Below, piece by piece: positions 35,006 through 48,800 of a DNA stretch of 64,000 bases. Made by a program: the position numbers and the translations under genes. Within the stretch, counting starts at the first letter, position 1. Every line of letters begins with the position of its first letter. The DNA lies in the NCBI GenBank assembly GCA_009823395.1, contig CM020508.1, forward strand, positions 5,044,515-5,108,514. Reading direction: 5' to 3'. The DNA is from Thamnaconus septentrionalis. Lineage: Eukaryota; Chordata; Actinopteri; Tetraodontiformes; Monacanthidae. The notes below the pieces were generated by a model. The model saw only the letters and a program-made list of their open reading frames with translations. It was not told the DNA's origin and did no database searches.

Positions 35006-38000
35006 TCAATAAATGTCCGGCAGCTGGCTGTAGTTCCTGTCCCAGTATCCGCCGGTGAAGAGCCAGTCCTGGGAGCTGGTGTGGGGGTTCTGCCCCTGCT
35101 GAAACCACCTGGAAGCAGCACAGCAGATCAGCGTTCAGCCAGACTATTCTTCATTTTCAGCAAAACAATCACAGAAACAAATGTTGAGAAGGCAGGCTTT
35201 CTGCTGCGTCTCAGTCATTCCATTCACTGCCAACAGATGGAGCTACAACGCCGACAGAACCTGGAACTATGTTAGCTCTATATTAGAGATGTTATCATCA
35301 CTGACTCAAGACAGACACGGAGACAGAGATAAGATTTGGGGGAAACTAAAAACTGGCAAGGGATAAAAGGGGGAGGTGACACACGGACACACTGAGCAGC
35401 TCTGACCTTGGACCCAGGGCCGGAGTCCTTCACATCACAGCATGGAAAACAAGACAGACGGGAGAGTTAGCGAAAACAATAGCCAGTGCCTCGAGCCTGT
35501 CAGTAACCTCCCTGCAGGTGAGGCAACACTCTTTTTTCTTCTTTTGTTCGCAACACTTTTTTTCCCCCCTCAAAAAAGACAATGTGTGCTCTTTTGTAAT
35601 GCCTCAATTCCACCAAGGTTTTGGTACCTCATTGCAACGATTTAAGCAGAGAGCTATACATTCAGCATGGATTTTTCATAAATAAATAAATTGCCTCAAT
35701 GGAGTAACCTCAACTAGAGTACAGAAAGAAAAAAGACCTGAAAAAAGTGATCTGTACAGTTATTGTAGTTACGCTGGTAGATTCTGATGAATCATGCTTA
35801 AGGGTTCGACCTCAGAGATTATGAAATACAGGCAAAACATCTATCTATCTATCCATCTATCTATCTATCCTTTATTCTTTATTTTAGATCCCCATTAGTG
35901 CCTCAGCAGCAACTATTCTTCCTGGTGTCCAACAATATAATATTCATATTCATAAGTCTGTTATGTTGATACAACTAAAATAAAAATGTATACATATATC
36001 TATATATATATGATATATAGATCCATCTACCTATCTATCTATCTACCTATCTATCTATCTATCTATCTATCCAACGATCCAGCCATTAGTCAGCCAGTGA
36101 AAGAGACGGAGGAAGAGGAGATCTCACCTCGCCTTCCACTCTTCGCCACACTTAGCCATAGTTTTGCGCGTGGCTCTCTGCTTCTCCTCGAGCCTCTTCT
36201 TCTCTTGGCTGGCGAGGTCTGTTTGAAGGGCGACAAGCGGTCATGCGACGCAGCCACCTCCGACCTTCACATCCCTTTACCTCTTGCAAAAAAAAAAAAA
36301 AAAAGACAACGACGATGGCGCTCCTCACCGATGTCACCGTTCTCCATGGCCCTTATGTCCGGCCTGAGCCTGCAGTCCGTCTGAGGGATGGCGCCTCCAT
36401 CTCCTTGTGCAGCTCGTTAAGCTGCATGGCGAAGGACGTGAAGCTGTACATCTGCAGATAAGGAGAGACAAAAGGCTGTAACTGGCAGGGCTGTGGCCAC
36501 CGAGGCCGGGGTGAGGCTGCGCCGAGTGGGAACCTGGGCTGAGTTGGCAGGTCTGGGTGAGATCCTCCACAGCAGCTGGCTGCCGGGAATCACCTCCACG
36601 CTGTCTGCCGCAGGAGCGGGAGCCTCACCGGCACCCTGGGACAGAGAAACAGAGCGAGCCGTGCTGTGAAGGTGACATCATCATCATCGCTGCAGGCCTG
36701 ATGGTTTCCATCCCATCAGGGTCCCAGTGTGAAGCGGATGGCCGCCTCTGGGGCTTTTCTGCTGACCGACAGTCACAAACTGAGCAGAAAGAGTACCATA
36801 CCTCTTTATTGACTATTTTCTCCTCTGCCACTTTCTTGCTGTTTTTCTTTCGGGCCTCGAAGGCAGCGGGATCGACGGCGTACAGACACTCTGTCCACTT
36901 CCCGTAGAGAGCGCACTGCTTCTTTTTGCTACACCAAAGACAAAATCCAGATGTGCGATTGGGAAATAAATTGTGACGATGTCGACAACTACCTTAGGGC
37001 TGTAACATGAAAATAAGAAAATATATCTGGGCTTTGGATGAAAAAAAACAAAGCTCGTGCGGCCCCTTTGAGTGGACTCGCCTCTCTGCAAACCCCAGTC
37101 GAACATCCCAGTCCGACTCAGAGTTGAAAGGCCGGGCTGACGCGCCGAGGCGAGCAGCAGCAGACGTCCTGCTGGGCACCAGCTCTCAGTTCTCTGTTGG
37201 ATATCGGCCTCTGTGGTCGACGCCGAACTTCTCTCTCAGATCTGCGTATCTGCACATCTCCTCGAGTTTCCTGCGCGTCTTCTTGTCACATGCAAGTTTT
37301 CACTTCTGTACACTCTTTTTTTTCCCCTTTTTCTTTTTTTTGAATAGCTTTTAAGTTCAACACTGGGTTTAGGATTGATTTGAGAAAAAGCTCTTGTCAT
37401 TTTCTATTATTGCAAGTTGCCGATGCTCTTGGATTTTTTTCCCCACTGTCTTCTATTTGCCATAAAAGCCCACAGCTGTGAGTCTCTGCTCAGCCCTGAT
37501 TTACCAGTGGAGCGTGTCTAAACTACTCATTTAATGATATTTGTTCCAAACCCAAGAAGCATTTAGCTGCCTTCATTCAGCCTTGGATAAATGTGTTTTA
37601 TGACACTGAAAGCACTCAATACGAACTTCAGCATCCCCGCCTGTCGCAGGCGTCACAATTTAGGTTTTGTCATGTGTTTTTCTTTCCTCCAGGGATTATT
37701 AGGAACGCCAGCCTAATGCTTTCACTCTTACCTCCAGCTTTCTGACATTTCTGACAAGCCTTTGAAGCAAAAAACAACTCTATTTATACCATGCGCGTCA
37801 CTCATGTGTGTACCTCCTATCCAGGATGTATCCTTCAACCTTGTGCAGTTCTTTCCCGAAAAGGCCGCACGGTTTAAAATTCAGGAAGCACCGATCGCCA
37901 GTTCTAGTGAGAGCGGGAGGAGGGGAGAAAAAGAGAGGGGAAATGTCAGAAGTGCATCTCACTCACTGCTCACTGAGTCATGCTTGACTTCCTCATTATC

Positions 38001-41000
38001 TCCTTTCTTTCAGCTTGCAACTTCCCCCAAGAAGCCCTGCATAATCCTCAGTCATCATAGTCACGTCCAGAGCCCTGTGCTGTGTTGTGCTGTGTTTTTT
38101 TGTTATGGTCTGCCTACCTGTGGTTGATCACTTCCATGTTGCCGTACTGCTCGATCCAGAGCTGCCCCACAATTATGTTGTGAACGCAGCACGTCGGATT
38201 TGTCCATGTATAGGCTTCGTCGTGGCTGCAGACAAAACAACCGCACACATGGTTTCATTCTAGCAACATAATCACCAACCAAAACTATAAATTAAATTCT
38301 TTATCACATAATATTCAATGAATACCAGCTGTAACCAGTTTAAATTTACAGTTTAAAGTACGCATATTATGCCAATAGACAAACAATAGTTTGTGCCTGC
38401 CCCATTCAAAAAGTTTGTATGAACACACACAGCTCATGTTGCCAGCCATTTGTGATGTCACAAAGGGCACTTACACCCCTCCCAGTTTGTTGTTATTCTG
38501 CCCTCTTGTTTTTGTCTTCTTCAAAATATGTAGAAAGTTCCAATCAGAGGGCTAAATATGCTGTTTCCTGTTTCTACAAACTTTTATCAATCTCCGATGG
38601 AATACAAAAAAAATAAAAGAGAAGAAAAGTAATGATCTGAAGTGACCGGCAGACAAAAAAAGACCCGAATAATATTTTTCTCTCAGTGTTGCCGATACCT
38701 GCAGAGTGATCAAGTCACTCGCCAGGCCGGGATGAGGAGCCACTCTGGAAGAACTCTGGAGGTAATGCGAGGAGGCTGAGTGCCGACAAAGAGCCTCATG
38801 AATAAATTAAAGGCCAGACTCTGGTCACACCTCGGAGAAATAGATCGCGCTCGGCCTCATCGCTCAGCTCGCCATGATGAGTTTGATCTTCATCACCCCC
38901 GATGAATTTTGCAGCGGCGACTCCGAGAGGGAGCGCCGTCGATTTTTCAAAACTTACAAACATTCATTGGACGCTTACTTGGGCAGCTCCAGTGTGATGA
39001 CACCTTTGGGCTCCGCCTCCACGCTCTTCCCCCAGAACTTGAGTTTGGGGTAGATGGATCCGTGGAAGACAAATTCCTGTTTGAGGCCCTGGGCGTGAAA
39101 GGCGCTGACCGGCGGGTGGTGGCTCACCTGCTCCGATATGAGCCTGAAGCCCAGGTCCTCTCTGGGACACACGGGGACGATGCACAATGACTCATTATGA
39201 TCTGATGTATTCGTGTCACAGCGTCATGCCGCGCAGTTCCAGCCTACCTGACCAGCTCGTAGGTTTCTCCCAGTAGCGGGTTGAACGGTTTCCCTGTCCG
39301 CTCCCACTGGGAGGCCACGGCGGACACGGCGAACGCAGCCACACACTGCAAGCATCAGAAAGATCATATTTAGATTCAGAGAGGTCCAGTGATTAAAATC
39401 TTTAAGGAAGCCAGTCTGACAGTCAGGCAGGCTTCCTTAAAATATGGCAGCGCAAGATGGCAGCTAACCCTTGATCTATGTATATTCTTATTATATTAGT
39501 ATATTCTTATTTATAGTTTTTTTTATATACTTTTTATTTAGAATTTTTAATGTAGGGGGAAACAAGAACACAAACACAAACAAAAAAAAGGCGGGGGGAA
39601 GAACATGGGGGCTCCTTTAGTACTGCTACTATATTAAATGTCTGTTGTCTTCAGTCATTAATGAGCAGCGTCCTTCTTATTTTTAGTTTTATATGAATGA
39701 GAAGCACTCTAAGGGTAGGAAAACCAAATACATGACTTTTATTCATGTATTTATGGGCTATATTCTAAGCTTTTACCAATAGAAAAATCAGAAATCAAGC
39801 CAAATTTTACACAGTGGACCTTTAAAGACCAGCGTCCAGACAGGAGCACATTGAATGGCGGCCTAACCTTCATTCTCTCCGTGGAGTCTGAGAAGGTGTT
39901 GGCCTGGTGGAGGAGGGAGGTGTGCTCCATGTACTCGGTAAGGCGCTGCAGGAAGCTGAGCGGCTCATTGAAAATTACCGGCATTGTGATCTTGGACAAC
40001 TCCTGTGAAAGACATTTTGTGGTGAGGTAATGACAGGCAGGGGAGGATCGCCTAATCGGGATGCCGTTCTAAATGCTACTAAATGCCACTTTAAAATTGA
40101 ACTGATTTTTATTCAAGGCTTTCAAACTACGGGCAATTGAAAGGGTAGTTTGTTCCAAATTGAAATTCCGCACACGTACTTGTCAACACTAATTGTCGAT
40201 GGAGACTCTGGTGACATTTTCTAATCCACCCAGTTGGACTCATTTGACATGCGTTTGCATCGCTGCTGTCCAGGAAGCCACAGTGGATGCTTTGGCTGCG
40301 GACATGGCACCGGCGTCGGCGTTTCAAATTAAATTGGTGCCGGAAAAACTGGATGTTCGGCGCGTGAGCAATTTTTAGACATGTTCTGTGGTTTTGCGTG
40401 TTTGAGTCCTTGGCCAAAAATCCCTGCTGCTGGCTACGAATCAAACCGGCCTCTGGGGATAATAAAATTACCTTGAACCATGAATAAGTGAAATTTTGGG
40501 AGAGCGTGTGCCTTGAAAGTGCTTTTTCCTCCTAGTTACTTTAACCACTGGCATCAACTGACCTATTTTTCACTTTGAAGATAATTGGAAAGCTGGTAGG
40601 CTTAGATAGATAGATAGATAGATGGATAGATATGGAACTCCTCATTCTCACCATTCCGATGCAATTCCTCAGGATGCTCCAGATACTGAAGTCGTTTCTT
40701 GAAAACATGGGCGCGGGCAAGCTGGTCCTGAAAACGAAACACGCACGCAGACGCACAAAGATGTGAACACAATGCCGTGAAAAGCGCGTACGCCGCATCC
40801 ACTTAGCCGTAGCGCATTCACCACAGTCAATGCTTTCCACATATAATAGCGGCAGGCCGCGGCAGGTCTTTATGGACTGAATGCAGCCGGAGGAGGCCCG
40901 GCGTGCGCCACCACATCCTGAACTGAAAAGTCCACCGCGACAATCGACACTGATACAAAGGCGGTGATCATCCTCACAATTATCCCGCAGGAGGACAAGG

Positions 41001-44000
41001 CGTGCTTCCAGCCCGTCCGACTGAAATCCCACCAGCCCAACCGCCGTTTTAAAAATATGTTTTAATAATAAAACACATCCTAAATCTTAAGAGAAGGGCT
41101 CTGTAACCTGCAAAGTCATAAACTGCATTTAAAAAAGCAGGAAGCCTAAAAGGTGCCTGGGGGGATTCAGCAGACGTGGAACAATACTGCAGACGGCTTA
41201 TCGCGTTGCACGTTGACCTTATCAATATTCATCAGCTCCAAAGCACAGCGCGCTTCTTTCAATACCACTCTTTCCTTCTCTTTTATCAAGCCAGGCACAA
41301 CTCTGAATTATTCACGCAACCAAGTGGAAATACCTGCGGGGGGAGAGCGACAAATAAAGTTTTACAGACGGGCGGTGAGCCGCGTGACGAACGCAAGGTT
41401 AAAACAGTAGGGAGAAGAAAAAATGCAGAAAGGCCCTTTAGTTGGTTTAACTTGTCCGACTGGGGCCTCAGACCTGACCTGTGCTCCGTGATCCCGTTGG
41501 ACTGAGCCGCGTCGCCGACGAGCGGCTGCTCCTCCTGCAACATGCTGGTGGGGCTGCCGTACGGGGCGCTGAACAGGAAGCGGTCTTCGGCGTCCTCCTC
41601 GTCCTCCTCGTCGAAAGAGTGGCTGGCCACCGTCTCGAAGCCGCTCAGAGAGAGATCCGAGTCCGAATCTGCCCAGAGGAAAATGTTTTGGTTCAAATGT
41701 TCAAAATTCTGCAGTTGTTTTTTTTTCCTCCACACTTTTTACACAGTTTTTTTTATTAAAGAAAGAAAGAAGAGCTGGGTCAAAAATTAAATAAATTTTC
41801 AGCTGCAGTAATTTATCAATAATAGCTCTCTATCCTCCCATAGTAACATTTCTTCTCAGTCTCATGACCTGTGTAATAATTCGAAATCGACATGCCAAGG
41901 TGGCGGGAGACAAGATAAATTCAATTCATCAGACGAACAGACCACGAGAAAAAGAAGCCAGAACTAGTTTTTGATCATGAAAACGTGAAACCTCACGATG
42001 CGTAATTCAATTTTTTCCTCTCTGTTCTCAATCAGCAAATGCTGAAACTGTCAAATCAAGCAGCCATCGGGGCAGTGGGTCGACCTTTCGCTGTCAAACT
42101 GGGACAAATTACCTCGTTATCACGCTGCGCAACCACATTTAGGGGGAGAAAAAACATCATTGCTAAAACAGAGATTATCGTTTGGCAAGTGTGCTTTGTA
42201 AAAAGTGTGAGCTGGTTAATAAAGAGAACACAAAATAGAAAACTGTGTTATTCACAATCCAGCTCAGTTGCATGCGATTTACTCAGTCAACACGTCTGTT
42301 AAACAGGCGACGAAGACGCCACGACATCGAAATTCCATTGAGAGACCCTGCGTTTGGTTTTGAATGACAGGTTTCACGTCCACACCAAAGAAACTCAGTC
42401 GCCGTCATAACAATAATAATGATCCTCAAAGCTTCTCTTCTCATCTACAACACAACCAGGCCAACATGCTGCTCTTACGTCACGCGCCGGGACTTTTCTT
42501 TTCTCCGAATGCTCCCCAATCCTACAGGTCGGACGACAGAGAACCGGTCACGGTCGCGTCTCCCGGCATCTCCCGCCTCCTCCGGCCCCCCCTCGCTCCC
42601 CCGCACTCACCGGACACGGCATCGTGGAACTCGTCCTCGCTGAGGGCGCTGCGCCGCGACGACCCCTTCGCCACCGACAGCTCCAGCTCGTGGTGCTCGG
42701 TGGCCAGCGTCTGCAGCGCAGTGGAGAGGATCTTGTTCTTCTCCACCTCGTGCTCCAATTTCAGACTGCGCACCTGAGATCACGGCGCGCGCACACACAC
42801 AAAACACACACACAAACCTGTTATTGTGGCCGGATAACAGGTAAGCAAACAAGTGTTTGAAGCCGCCCAGGCTTCACTCTGCCACATTATTAGGGACCAT
42901 GTTTAATATGCTTGTCAACACAGATAGCTGACCTGCCAATCACACGGCAGCTGGGTAACACATTCAGGCGTGAAGACTCAGTGAGGCATACTTTTTGTTT
43001 TTCGGTCGTTTGACTACTGCTGCTGATCTACCAGTGTGACGCCAACCTCCTGTCCCCACCACTCGGAACCAAGCAACAGACCTGGGGAGACAGAGCCTTC
43101 TCAATCGCCGCTCCCACCCTCTGGAACTCTGTCCCCAAACACATCCGTGACTGCTCAGACCTTCAAACCTTCCAAACCCATCTCAAAACGCACCTTTTTA
43201 GAGCTGCTTTTCATGTGTGATTAATGTCCTTTGTCATGTAATGTCCTGTGTTGTGTTATGTCTGGATTCATGTACTGTAGTTGTCCTGTATTCGTATCTC
43301 AATGTAATTGTTTTTATTTTTATGTGAAGTGTCTTTGAATTTCTTCAAAAGCGCTATTAAAATAAAATTTCTTCTTCTTCTTCCCCAGCAAGAGCAAGAC
43401 GTATCCAGTGTGTGGTAGTTGTATGGAGGAAAGTGCCTTGACGCTCATGTCAGGGGTCAGAGGTCAGCGTGGGCAGGCTAGCTAGAGACTGTAGAAAGGC
43501 AACAGTAACTGCTGGTAATAAGCGGGTCTGCAGAATAGCATCCTTGCAGGCGAACATACAGCAAGCAAAGTACCTGCTACGAGCAAACGGCCGCAAAGAA
43601 AGTTGCCAGTGTGTTTGTGTGTGCATGATCATGATGATGACGACGACGACGGCGACGAGTGCAGCTGTGAAGGCAGCATAATGGCTGTGCACACAAACAC
43701 GCCGACAGCTCTTGCCTCAGCGCTGTCGGAGCCGCAGAGTGAGTGAATGAAACGAACCTGAGAGGGCCGAGCCTGTGTATATCCGGAACGAGGACACAGA
43801 GCTCTCAAATGGCCTTATGGGAAACCTGATACCCCACTCAGCGAGGGGATCGGATGAGAGCCCACAGACTCACTCGTATACCGACCACTCAAGCCCCCCC
43901 CCCTTGAACGTGGAGTTGAAGGTTTACTCGTTTAAAAACAAGCACATTAATTAAGGTCCACTTTGGCTGATTAAAATGTTTTTAAAGCAATTACACCTAT

Positions 44001-45793
44001 TTATAGATCATAATCTTTTTTTTTTTTTTTTACCCCAGACTGCAGTGGAACAACCTTTCATGCTTAATTAATAAAGAGAAGCTGTACAAAGCATATTTAG
44101 CCCTCCTACTAGAATTCGATGCTTTGTTTGACCTTCAACCTGTTTGGAAGGAGAGAAAAACAAGGCAGAGTCAACACCTAAATGCTGGTGTTGTTACTGG
44201 GAGAAGCATCAGGAGTGCCCGTTGTGACATCACAAGGGGCAGAACCCCCAGAACTTTTTTGTTTGACTACAAACTCAGTGGACAGTCGTACAAGCAGAGG
44301 AGGTAAAGCGAGAGGTCTCTCTGAGGAGCTCACCAGCAGCAGGTTATCGCTGGAGAACATCAGGAAATACAATTTCATGACAAAGATTTCTACAGGACGC
44401 CGACGCCGCCGCCTGGAGCGGATGAGGGTGAATGAGGGTTGAGTCAATTGTTGCGTCAGATTTCTTTTTTAAATTATGATGAAATGAAGCTCAGTCCGGG
44501 GTTTTTGCACCTTTAAGCTCAACACAGATGGCAAAATACCCAAAAACAAACAAAGGAGGCGCTGGAAGTGAATCAGCGCCCAAGTGAAAAAATTTGGATG
44601 CTCCACTTTGGACGGCATCCCATCATCCAATACAGTGCTTCTTTCCTTTTGAGGCCGGGCCTATTCACGGGGAAACGAGATTCGAATCCAGTCGGCTTTT
44701 CATGGTGGAGCTTATTCAAGAAAAACGAAGAAGAAAAAAAAAAATCTACACAGCTGAGCGACCGCAGCTCAGCAGCGGAAGCGCTGTCAAACATTCGCAT
44801 TGCTTCTGGCGCACAAGGAGCCTGTTTGAAGGTGTACACGGAAATGTATTATGCTACCCGTGAGACAAAGCTCTGCGGATGAAGGGAGTAGTTGCCAGCC
44901 CATGTAAAATTTTACAAATTCGTTCCTCTATAATCTAAAATTTGCAAGGGTGAAAGAATTGTCAGTAACACCAGTGCGTGTCTGTCACTGCAAATAACTT
45001 GCAATCAACCACATGACATCCTGTGTCTGTTCTCACCAATGCGGACAGTCACTACAGCATAAACCAAATTGGAGTCAATAGTCGAAAATACATTTTGTCA
45101 GCCTAATAGCATAGTTGCCAAAGTTTTCGGAAAACAAGAAAAAACTATTTTTTTTTAGCAAGCACATTGGTAAAGTTAGGCAGATATCACAATTTGGCCA
45201 AAATATGACTTAGGCAATTATGCTATTAGGCAAACGATTTTAAGATCTTTATGGTCAACTCGGTCTTTGAGTGACAACAAGCAAATTTAAAAAAAGATAA
45301 AAACTGGAGGAAGAAGAGACTCACCCCTTCCCGCCTGGAGAAAAGGCTGAGACAGACCTTCAGACTGGAACTGGTCTCGCTGGAGAGCTCACAGATATCC
45401 TGCATTTTCTGCAATAAAGGCGATGGAAGCCCTGAAAGGACAAACGAGTGGATGAGCGTCCATCTGCACAGAGGCTTAAAGCCAGTATAAACTGCTGAAG
45501 GGATCAACTAGAGTTGTTTGAGATTTCTTTGTGCCAAGCGCTGTATTCATTTTACAGATTTTTACAATTACATTTGTAATGATAGCTATAATTATAATCA
45601 TATAGTAAACCCCATTTATACATAATAAAGATTTTAAAGGGCCAGTTTGTAATATTTAGTAGCACCTAGTGGTACGACTGTATATTGATATCCAGTGAAT
45701 ACTTTAAACCATGTATAATGGCCATTTTATTGACCAGAGTGGAAACATGGACCTGCATAAAAATATTAATTGTTATTCTCTGGTACTACGCTG

Positions 45794-45870
<77 letters not shown>

Positions 45871-48800
45871 TTAAAAATGTGCCTTGAACTCTCTAGAATT
45901 CTGCTTTGACAAGCCCCCCAAAAAAAAATAAAAAATCCATCAACGAATATTAGGATTAAAGCCCCGGAATAACAAATGTTTGGAGCGGTCATAGCGGCAG
46001 AACAACCGACAATGAAAGATTTAGTTAGTTCTGTACTGACAGTTCACGTCATGGAGTGAAAAATGGAGTGGAAACAAAAACGCCTCAGTCACTGTTGTAT
46101 CGGATAAAGTCAGATGAAATGTTTTACTCTCTGCCAGCCCATCGTTTCTCAGCATGGACAGAAAGTCCGCCGTCTCTTCCTCCAGTTTCCTGTGGCTCGC
46201 CTCAGCTGCCTGGTTTGGGGACATGAGCGAAGAATTAAGGAGATGAGGCCAAAGCGGAGGAGCTGAACAATGACCACCCTCGGCGTCGCTGCCGTTCCGT
46301 GTTCGCGGTCACCTGCAGAGATTCTCTCAGGCCCTCCAGGGACGCGCCTTCATCCTCCTCCTCCTCCTCGCTGCCTTGCTCCTGGGAGCAGTAGTGTGTG
46401 CTGTAGGCGGAGTGAGCCCCCAGCGCCTCCATCCACGCCTGGAGGATCCACAAGAGAGTTCAGTCGCAAACGTGGACAACGCAGCCCGTCGTCGTGCCCG
46501 TCTGTGCATCTGTGCAAGCTGTAACTTAAATATACCAAAATATAATAATTTTTCCAGACTGCACTGGAGCGGAGCGGCCTTGCACCAAAAATACTAAAGA
46601 TTTCCTCCAGAAAACAGCTAATTTAGCCCTTTGTTTGCAGCCTTTAGCAAAAAACAAAACAAAACAAAAACACATGGTTGAGAAGAGGATTAAAAAAATA
46701 AGGTGGTATGAGAGGGTGGAGCCGACAACCGGCGGGGGCGTGGCCACTTACAGGGGAGGGGTGTTAGTTTCCCCTTTGTGATGTAACAAGTGAAGACCTA
46801 AAAGCTCAATTCTAACGCAACTTTTAAATGTGCCAGACAGCGTTTGTAAATTCCTCCTTTTCAAAAGTCTTGCTGGGTTGGTGTAAAGACTAACTATCAT
46901 ATCAAATGTCAGTTTTGTATTTTCTCCATCGAGGCTCAGCCAGCACCTTGACCTTCATCGGGGACTGTTTAACGGCGGAGGTGGACGCACCTTCCTCGTC
47001 GCCTCCGGGTCGTCCTCGGGTGACACTTTGAAGTGATGCACGCTGCCGTCGGAGCACTTGAGGGTAAAGAGGCTGTCTTTGGCTCGGCTCTGGGGGGGCG
47101 AGAACGGGTAGAACTCTCTTGCGCAAAAATGTGGATGCTAATCCCAAATGCAACGCTTTTCGCCCAAACACAGAGTCTCGTATTTTCAAAGGCGGTCTTA
47201 CCGAACAGTGAGCGTGCTCCAGGGACTTGCAGCCCTGCCTTCTGATGTTGGCAGCTGCATCCGACCTGCGCGTAAGAAAGAAGATTTTTTTTTTTTTAGA
47301 TCTTTTTAATGCTACAAAAGGCCATGCAGGGATGAAAAGGTGAAAATCAAGAAGTACAAGTTATAAGATTGCACCTACTGTTTTGAGTACCAGGATAAAA
47401 CCCCATCTTGCAGGGAGACCCAGTAGGAGCGCCAGCCAAAAAATCTCAAGCTCTGCAGGACACCAGCAGAAAACCTTTTTTTATTTATTTAATTCTTTTA
47501 CGATTTATGCAATATTGACTTTGTTTTTTCCTGTCCAAGGTTGCAGGCTGTGACAATAAATTTCTCATCAGATAATTCCTCTCCCCTCGTGGACATTTGC
47601 CTAATTTTGTTGTTAGTTTCAGCCGGCCGCTGTCATGGACTGCATCGCTGCGGCGTTCTTGGATAAACATTTAAATAATGAGTGACAGCTGGGCTCCCCG
47701 GGGAAGGAGATCGTCATGCTGCGACTCTCACGGGTCATTGTTAAACACTGTTTACACTTTCGACGGTTACATCGGCTGCACTTTTCTCCAGTGGCGAGTC
47801 ACGACGCTGGCGGTGCAACCACTCCACTGGGGCTTAATGAGATTTAAGGCCCAGTGGCTGAGCAGGAGGCTTTAAAACTTCAGCATCAGAGTAGCGGGAC
47901 CCCCACTCATTCTTTTTTTGCATACAAATGGCAAAGAGGTTCCATTAAACAGCAAATTGTGAGCCTATTTTTTTCCAGCTTTGCAGGAAAAAGCACAGCT
48001 GTGATTATTACACTGATTATGATTGAAGCTGCTGAGTCCTCATCAGGGTTATTAGCCGCACCTGGTCCGGCCTCGCTCAAATTTGTATGTTTAGAGTGAA
48101 TAAATCAGCACTTATTTTCCACAGGGTTGATCAGCAGTTTTATAATACTTTTTTTTTCATATTTTAAACACACACACACACACACGCATCTGAGTGATAT
48201 CTGAGTGTGTTTCTTAATTGTCCGGGGGTTGGTGTGGCGCTTTGTCACCTTGAGGAGGAGTCCCTCGTACTTCCTGACAGCAACACCCTGATTGGTACAC
48301 AGACAGGAGAGGTGAGGGAACAGGAACAACGGCTTTGTAAATCCCTGAGGTGGGCACCTTACTCTGTGTGTGCCGCCTTGGAGGACCTGCTTCATCGCCG
48401 TGTCACTCGCCAGGTCAAACACTGTCTGGTCTATGAGGTTAGAAACACATTAGAAAAGACACAACAGGGATGTTTCGCAGTCATAGAAAATGCAGGATTC
48501 TGAGAGTCTTTGAGGACATTTTCTTTTTCTGGTGTCTTCAGATCATGACAGACCTCCCCATGGTCAGGGGTAAGGAAAAAAAAAAGGGAAAAGTTAATTT
48601 GCATCTATAGGGACAAAATGACAAACAGAGTCTATTCTCTGCTTGGTTGCAAAATGATCCTCAAGTGTGCACTGCCTCTTATTATAATTATTTCATTGCT
48701 CGTAATCAATTCAGAGCCTGCCTGGTCCCGAATCATAAATATCAAACACGTCTGCTTTTGCGACGCCGTGCTCGGATACTTCTGATGGAAGTCCCACGAT

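Noticed and set aside
43036..43224. Possible small gene in OSBPL1A intron
   Set aside because: Another frame of the same DNA matches the C-terminus of an L2-type LINE with a normal 3' tail.
45685..45992. Open frames made of alternating Thr/His or Cys/Val
   Set aside because: Translations of the (AC)n microsatellite. The same applies near 12061, 59901 and 61586.
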